From NCBI RefSeq assembly GCF_001612765.1, contig NZ_BDBB01000013.1, positions 1 through 64,000 of the forward strand: a stretch of DNA of 64,000 nt, written 5' to 3'. Each line of letters opens with the position of its first letter. Within the stretch, counting starts at the first letter, position 1. Made by a program: the position numbers and the translations under genes. This DNA is from Nocardia arthritidis NBRC 100137. GTDB lineage: Bacteria > Actinomycetota > Actinomycetes > Mycobacteriales > Mycobacteriaceae. Of the stretch, positions 60,043-64,000 are shown in pieces. Under the pieces are notes generated by a model. That model ran no database searches. It was given only the letters and a program-made list of their open reading frames with translations, and had not been told where the DNA came from.

Positions 60043-60330
60043 ATGACACGCAGCGAACTTGCGGAACTACGCTACGCGGTCGGCCAGCTCCGGCAATCCA
60101 TCGGCGTACTGCGCAACCAGTACGGCGACGCCAGCACGGTACGCAGGCTGGAGAACGACCTCGAGCGGCTCGTCATCGACGCCGACGAGTTCGAGAAGTC
60201 ACCGCCGCCGGAGGTGCGGCGCAGCGCCCAGGACGTCATCTACGTGCCGGACAGCAAGTCCGATGAGGCCGCCTGGATGGGCGCGCAGGACGAGGGGCTG
60301 GGCTTTCACTCCCGTCCGCGGACGAAGTAG
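60043..60330 (+). CDS. Small conserved protein, helical N-terminus
   Basis: A 95-aa protein; ATG 60043 follows AGGAGGTCTCG, so the upstream frame is not used. MTRSELAELRYAVGQLRQSIGVLRNQYGDASTVRRLENDLERLVIDADEF (residues 1-50) is a coiled-coil-like helix pair; the remainder RRSAQDVIYVPDSKSDEAAWMGAQDEGLGFHSR is conserved-looking but unclassified. It is probably cytosolic. A CRP-like element TGTGTTGTAGATCACG lies upstream near 59920-59935. Function unknown. Confidence 0.8.
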   Translation: MTRSELAELRYAVGQLRQSIGVLRNQYGDASTVRRLENDLERLVIDADEFEKSPPPEVRRSAQDVIYVPDSKSDEAAWMGAQDEGLGFHSRPRTK

Positions 60331-60332
60331 TC

Positions 60333-60365
60333 CCGTGCTGGGCGGTGCGGAGCCGCCCATCACGG
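60333..60365 (+). terminator. Terminator after the 95-aa gene
   Basis: Arms CCGTGCTGGGCGG (60333-60345) and CCGCCCATCACGG (60353-60365) form a 13-bp stem with one mismatch and a 7-nt loop. Confidence 0.75.
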
Positions 60366-61268
60366 TGCGTTGCGGCCCGGCGGCGGCAGGGTCCGCGTGT
60401 CAGTGGGGCACGCGGCATCCACGCTCGAACAGGGCGGCGATCGTGGCCGAACGCCATGGCCCTCGATGCGCGGCGTCCGCGTGCCGCCAGAGTTCGAGAG
60501 CAGCGACGTCGACACGATGCGCGGGCGGACCGCTCTCAGCGCGATCGACCGCCGTCGTCGACACCCGCTCGACCAACGTGTGTGCCGTGACCGCTCGACT
60601 CGCCATCGCTCACGTCGATCTCGGGGCGCGGTCGATGTCACGCTGATGTCCCGAGGCGGCACTTTCCGCAGAACTGCGCAGACCCGGGGCGACCGAGTGC
60701 GAAGCCGGTTCGACGGCGTCCTCGAGCGCGAAGCCGGTGCGACGGGCCACCGAGTGTGACTCCGGTGCGACGGGGTCACCCGAGTACGAAGCCGGTTCGA
60801 CCCGCAATCGAGTGCGAAACCGGTACGACCGGGCACCCAACGGCGACGCCGGTTCGACCGGCAATCGCGTGCGAAACCGGTTGGATTCGCAATCGAGGCG
60901 GCGGGCGCCCCCAAGCCCGAAGGCGCCGGAATCGGACCCGCACCGCCGACCAGGACGACCATCCGGTGAGTTCGAGTTCCTCGGTCCGAGCCACGTACCA
61001 CAGCCGCCCGCATCGGTGCCGCGAGCTCGGATCACCCGGCATGAGCACCTCGTCCGGCGGCATCGGTCGCCTCGCCCGAATCTTGTTTCGCACGAGTCGA
61101 GTTCGAAAAGTCCGGTTAGCCCGCTACGCGACGTAAGCAATCAAGCGGCACGCGGGATGTGGCGCAAATCATACGGTTGACGGCGGGCTTGGTTTGTCGA
61201 GACCCCGCTCGATCCATAGCGCACGTGTCGTATGGTGCTCAGCATCACATTCGATTGCGGAGGTAACG
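60366..61268. other. 0.9-kb region without a confident gene
   Basis: All frames here are Arg/Ser/Pro-rich and look like GC shadows. The best minus-strand candidate (60400-60606, 68 aa, ending ATIAALFERGCRVPH) has no clear ribosome site, so I do not call it. The tandem repeat at 60694-60897 is the main structure. The last ~100 bp must hold the sdh promoter. Confidence 0.5.
60694..60897. repeat. Degenerate ~28-bp tandem repeat, seven units
   Basis: Units start at about 60694, 60723, 60751, 60781, 60809, 60841 and 60866, each 25-32 bp. The approximate consensus is CGAGTGCGAAGCCGGTTCGA followed by CCGGCAAT. Each holds a CCGGT-TCG-ACCGG-like inverted repeat. Unit length is not a multiple of three, so it is not a protein repeat. 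No Cas genes and the units touch without spacers, so it is not a CRISPR array. Confidence 0.75.
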
Positions 61269-61310
61269 ATGACCAACCGCACACAAGATCAGCGAGGCAT
61301 CCACCTGTGA
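61269..61310 (+). CDS. 13-aa leader peptide, overlapping sdh membrane-anchor start
   Basis: GGAGGT (61259-61264) precedes ATG 61269, which reads MTNRTQDQRGIHL and stops at TGA 61308-61310. The GTG start of the next gene overlaps that stop by 4 bp (GTGA). The large gene has no ribosome site of its own, so ribosomes probably reach it by translation of this short ORF. A regulatory or simple coupling role is inference. Confidence 0.55.
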   Translation: MTNRTQDQRGIHL

Positions 61311-62137
61311 GTGCCGCACCGACCGCCGCCCCGGAAGCGGGCACCGGCGTATTCAGCAGAACAAGGGCCCGGATCTCGGAACGCACATTGCGCACCGACC
61401 GATGGTGGATCCCCCCACTCGTCACGGTGCTCGGACTCGCCGCGTTCGTCATCTACGCGACGGTCAGATCGTATGTGCGCACGGCGTATTGGGTTCCGGA
61501 CTACCACTATCTGACCCCGTTCTACTCACCGTGCCTGAGCACTTCCTGCGTCGAGGGTTCCAGCCATTTCGGCACCCCATTGGGCGAACTGCCGGTGTTG
61601 TTGCCGCTGGGCTTCGTGGTGCTGCCCTTCCTGCTCGGCTTCCGCCTGACCTGCTACTACTACCGCAAGGCCTACTACCGGTCGGTGTGGTTCTCGCCGC
61701 CCGCCTGCGCTGTGGCCGAGCCGCACGCCAAGTACACCGGTGAGACCAGGCTGCCGCTGATCATCCAGAACGCGCACCGCTACTTCTTCTATGTGGCCCT
61801 GGTCGTTTCGGTGATCAACACCTACGACGCCATCGTCGCGTTCCACGGCAAATCCGGAGGCTTCGGTTTCGGCCTCGGCAATATCGTGCTGCTGGTCAAT
61901 GTGATCCTGCTGTGGGCCTACACGCTGTCGTGCCACTCGTGCAGGCATATCGCGGGCGGACGGCTCAAGCATTTCTCGGGCCATCCGGTGCGCTATTGGT
62001 TCTGGACGCAGGTCTCCAAGCTGAACACCCGGCACATGGCGCTGGCCTGGACCACTCTCGGCACGCTCGTGCTGACCGACTTCTACGTCATGTTGGTTGC
62101 CAGCCAAACGATTTCGGATCTGCGGTTCATCGACTGA
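61307..62137 (+). CDS. sdhC: Succinate dehydrogenase (Sdh1-type) membrane anchor subunit
   Basis: A 276-aa membrane protein; start GTG 61307 (MSAAPTAAPEAGTG). About five hydrophobic helices are visible (VTVLGLAAFVIYATV, LLPLGFVVLPFLLGF, YFFYVALVVSVINTY, IVLLVNVILLWAYTL, ALAWTTLGTLVLTDFY). Histidines in NAHRYFFY and CHSCRHIAGG can bind haem or quinone. The form with one fused five-helix anchor ahead of sdhA matches the mycobacterial Sdh1 operon. It anchors the flavoprotein and FeS subunits and passes electrons to menaquinone. sdhA follows 25 bp downstream; sdhB is expected beyond the window. Confidence 0.85.
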   Translation: MSAAPTAAPEAGTGVFSRTRARISERTLRTDRWWIPPLVTVLGLAAFVIYATVRSYVRTAYWVPDYHYLTPFYSPCLSTSCVEGSSHFGTPLGELPVLLPLGFVVLPFLLGFRLTCYYYRKAYYRSVWFSPPACAVAEPHAKYTGETRLPLIIQNAHRYFFYVALVVSVINTYDAIVAFHGKSGGFGFGLGNIVLLVNVILLWAYTLSCHSCRHIAGGRLKHFSGHPVRYWFWTQVSKLNTRHMALAWTTLGTLVLTDFYVMLVASQTISDLRFID

Positions 62138-62162
62138 CCGCCTCATCGAGGAGTTTTTCTGC

Positions 62163-64000
62163 ATGGCAGAAGTGGAACGGCACAACTACGACGTCGTCGT
62201 GATCGGAGCGGGCGGCGCCGGATTGCGGGCGGTCATCGAAGCCAGAGAGCACGGGCTGTCGGTCGCGGTGGTGTGCAAATCGCTGTTCGGCAAGGCCCAC
62301 ACCGTGATGGCCGAGGGCGGCTGCGCGGCGTCGATGGGCAACGCCAACGAAAAGGACAATTGGCAGGTTCACTTCCGGGACACGATGCGCGGCGGCAAGT
62401 TCCTCAACAACTGGCGCATGGCGGAACTGCATGCCCAGGAAGCGCCCGACCGGGTGTGGGAACTGGAGACCTACGGCGCGCTGTTCGATCGGACGCCCGA
62501 CGGCCGCATCAGCCAGCGCAACTTCGGTGGCCACACCTACCCGCGGCTGGCCCACGTCGGCGACCGGACCGGCCTGGAGATCATCCGCACGATGCAGCAG
62601 AAGATCGTCTCGCTGCAGCAGGAAGATTTCGCCGAGACCGGTGACTACGAGAAGCGCATCAAGGTCTTCGCCGAATGCACCATCACCGAATTGCTCAAGG
62701 ACGGTGACCGCATCTCCGGCGCGTTCGGCTACTGGCGCGAATCGGGCCGCTTCATCCTGTTCGAGAGCCCCGCGGTGGTGCTGGCGACCGGTGGCATCGG
62801 CAAGTCGTACAAGGTGACCTCGAATTCCTGGGAGTACACCGGCGACGGGCACGCGCTGGCGCTGCGCGCGGGCGCGACGCTGATCAACATGGAGTTCCTG
62901 CAGTTCCACCCGACCGGCATGGTCTGGCCGCCCAGCGTGAAGGGCATCCTGGTCACCGAGGGTGTGCGCGGTGACGGCGGGGTGCTGAAGAACACCGAGG
63001 GCAAGCGGTTCATGTTCGACTACATTCCGCCGGTCTTCAAAGGGCAGTACGCCGAGACCGAGGAAGAGGCCGACCAATGGCTGCGCGATAACGACTCCGC
63101 ACGTCGCACGCCGGATCTGCTGCCGCGTGACGAGGTCGCCCGCGCCATCAACGAAGAGGTCAAAGCCGGGCGCGGCACCGAGCACGGCGGCGTCTTCCTC
63201 GACATCGCCTCCCGGATGCCCGCCGAGGAGATCGTGCGGCGGCTTCCCTCGATGCACCACCAGTTCAAGGAACTCGCGGACGTCGACATCACCAAGGAGC
63301 CGATGGAGGTCGGGCCGACCTGTCACTACGTGATGGGCGGTGTCGAGGTCGATCCGGACACGGGTGCGGCCACGGTGCCGGGACTGTTCGCCGCGGGCGA
63401 GTGCTCCGGCGGCATGCACGGCTCCAATCGCCTGGGCGGGAATTCGCTGTCCGACCTGCTGGTCTTCGGCCGCAGGGCCGGACTCGGCGCCGCCGCCTAC
63501 GTGGAGCGGCTCGGCGCGCGGCCGTCGGTCTCGGAGGACGACGTCACGAAGGCCGCGAAGGCCGCCGTCGCTCCGTTCGATCCTCCTGCCGACGGCAAGG
63601 GCGAGAACCCGTACACCTTGCACACCGATCTGCAGCAGACGATGAACGACCTGGTCGGCATCATCCGCAAGGAACACGAAGTGCGTGAGGCGATCGACAA
63701 ACTCGCCGAGTTGCGCGCCCGGTTCCGTCAGGTGACCGTGGAGGGCCACCGCCAGTTCAATCCCGGCTGGCACCTCGCCCTCGATATGCAGAACATGCTG
63801 CTGGTCAGCGAATGCGTGGCACACGCGGCGCTGCTGCGGACCGAGAGCCGCGGCGGGCACACCCGCGACGACCACCCGTCGATGGATCCCGCTTGGCGCA
63901 ACAAACTGCTGGTCTGCGCGGTGGATCCGAGCACGGCCGGCGATCCGATCCCGGGCGTCACCGTGACACGCAAGGAACAGCAACCGATGCGATCGGACCT
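62163..64000 (+). CDS. sdhA: Succinate dehydrogenase flavoprotein subunit (3'-truncated by window)
   Basis: ATG 62163 follows GAGGAG; the frame is open to the window end, giving at least 612 codons. FAD-binding YDVVVIGAGGAGLRAVIEA is at residues 9-27, the covalent-FAD histidine is H46 in KAHTVMAEGG, the substrate loop FLQFHPTGMVW lies about 246-256, and GECSGGMHGSNRLGGNSLSDLL about 410-431 holds the second FAD and active Arg region. It oxidises succinate to fumarate at the membrane. It belongs to the Sdh1 operon with the anchor upstream. Confidence 0.97.
   Translation, partial: MAEVERHNYDVVVIGAGGAGLRAVIEAREHGLSVAVVCKSLFGKAHTVMAEGGCAASMGNANEKDNWQVHFRDTMRGGKFLNNWRMAELHAQEAPDRVWELETYGALFDRTPDGRISQRNFGGHTYPRLAHVGDRTGLEIIRTMQQKIVSLQQEDFAETGDYEKRIKVFAECTITELLKDGDRISGAFGYWRESGRFILFESPAVVLATGGIGKSYKVTSNSWEYTGDGHALALRAGATLINMEFLQFHPTGMVWPPSVKGILVTEGVRGDGGVLKNTEGKRFMFDYIPPVFKGQYAETEEEADQWLRDNDSARRTPDLLPRDEVARAINEEVKAGRGTEHGGVFLDIASRMPAEEIVRRLPSMHHQFKELADVDITKEPMEVGPTCHYVMGGVEVDPDTGAATVPGLFAAGECSGGMHGSNRLGGNSLSDLLVFGRRAGLGAAAYVERLGARPSVSEDDVTKAAKAAVAPFDPPADGKGENPYTLHTDLQQTMNDLVGIIRKEHEVREAIDKLAELRARFRQVTVEGHRQFNPGWHLALDMQNMLLVSECVAHAALLRTESRGGHTRDDHPSMDPAWRNKLLVCAVDPSTAGDPIPGVTVTRKEQQPMRSD

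Noticed and set aside
60400..60606. 68-aa minus-strand ORF
   Set aside because: Sequence is protein-like in part but has no ribosome site or known family, and neighbouring frames look equally random.
60694..60897. CRISPR array
   Set aside because: Units abut without unique spacers, are degenerate, and no cas genes lie near.
62127..63983. 618-codon minus-strand frame
   Set aside because: Antisense shadow of sdhA, which has complete FAD and active-site motifs on the plus strand.

Overview
The window is about 64 kb of very GC-rich DNA whose gene content is that of a mycolata actinobacterium. The evidence is the order GT87 membrane protein - rpsF - ssb - rpsR - rplI - dnaB, a cutinase-like protein with a Thr-rich tail, WS/DGAT and PapA-type acyltransferases, a FAAL-PKS pair, many acyl-CoA genes, frequent GTG starts and ATGA/GTGA overlaps. 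Nocardia is my best guess and Rhodococcus the alternative. No rRNA, tRNA, CRISPR array, insertion sequence or prophage was recognised.

Layout. 1-2.0 kb: three tandem AIM24-family genes, the first cut by the window edge. 2.1-5.3 kb: a truncated beta-propeller remnant, a methyltransferase-like gene, a divergent MBL hydrolase/MerR pair sharing a MerR-type palindromic promoter, and a broken CYTH gene. 5.3-13.9 kb: a Ter (tellurium/stress) locus. A minus-strand operon (helical protein, CitE-like lyase, PRTase-TRSP, StiP, HAD) has its last four genes joined by 4-bp overlaps. It faces plus-strand terD, a TerC-like DUF475 membrane protein and a TerD-like protein. 13.9-16.8 kb: a DMT exporter with a divergent CGNR regulator, and a GT87 membrane protein. 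17-20.7 kb: rpsF-ssb-rpsR-rplI and dnaB, with a 0.6-kb spacer carrying two 20-bp repeats that each end in a DnaA box. 20.9-31.4 kb: serine hydrolase/TetR, cutinase, PapA-like acyltransferase, DMT exporter, SnoaL-like protein, methyltransferase, WS/DGAT and an NMO-like flavoprotein with KstR-like sites upstream. 31.7-43.6 kb: GntR regulator, ABC1 kinase, SGNH hydrolase, a frameshifted pseudogene, SDR, polysaccharide deacetylase, a flippase-like protein with an internal pseudokinase, methyltransferase/TetR, a degenerate isochorismatase and an acyl-CoA ligase. 43.9-53.3 kb: NMO, MBL hydrolase, then the overlapping set ACP - PKS (KS-AT-DH-KR-ACP) - FAAL. 53.4-60.3 kb: S4 RNA-binding protein, an NlpC/P60 hydrolase behind a c-di-AMP (ydaO-type) riboswitch, small coiled-coil protein, AAA ATPase, acyl-CoA dehydrogenase, alpha/beta hydrolase and a small conserved protein. 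60.3-64 kb: a gene-poor stretch with a ~28-bp tandem repeat, then the sdh1-type operon (13-aa leader, membrane anchor, SdhA truncated by the window end).

How the genes work together. The Ter locus looks like a complete stress module: a predicted nucleotide/nucleoside-modifying enzyme set beside membrane and TerD proteins. The FAAL-ACP-PKS set lacks a thioesterase and an ER domain, so it should make a short acyl-primed, hydroxylated or unsaturated polyketide that is released by another enzyme; the divergent MBL hydrolase is a candidate. Several palindromes between divergent genes give a consistent picture of local regulator-target pairs.

All function calls come from reading motifs and recalled family knowledge. 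No database search was run.
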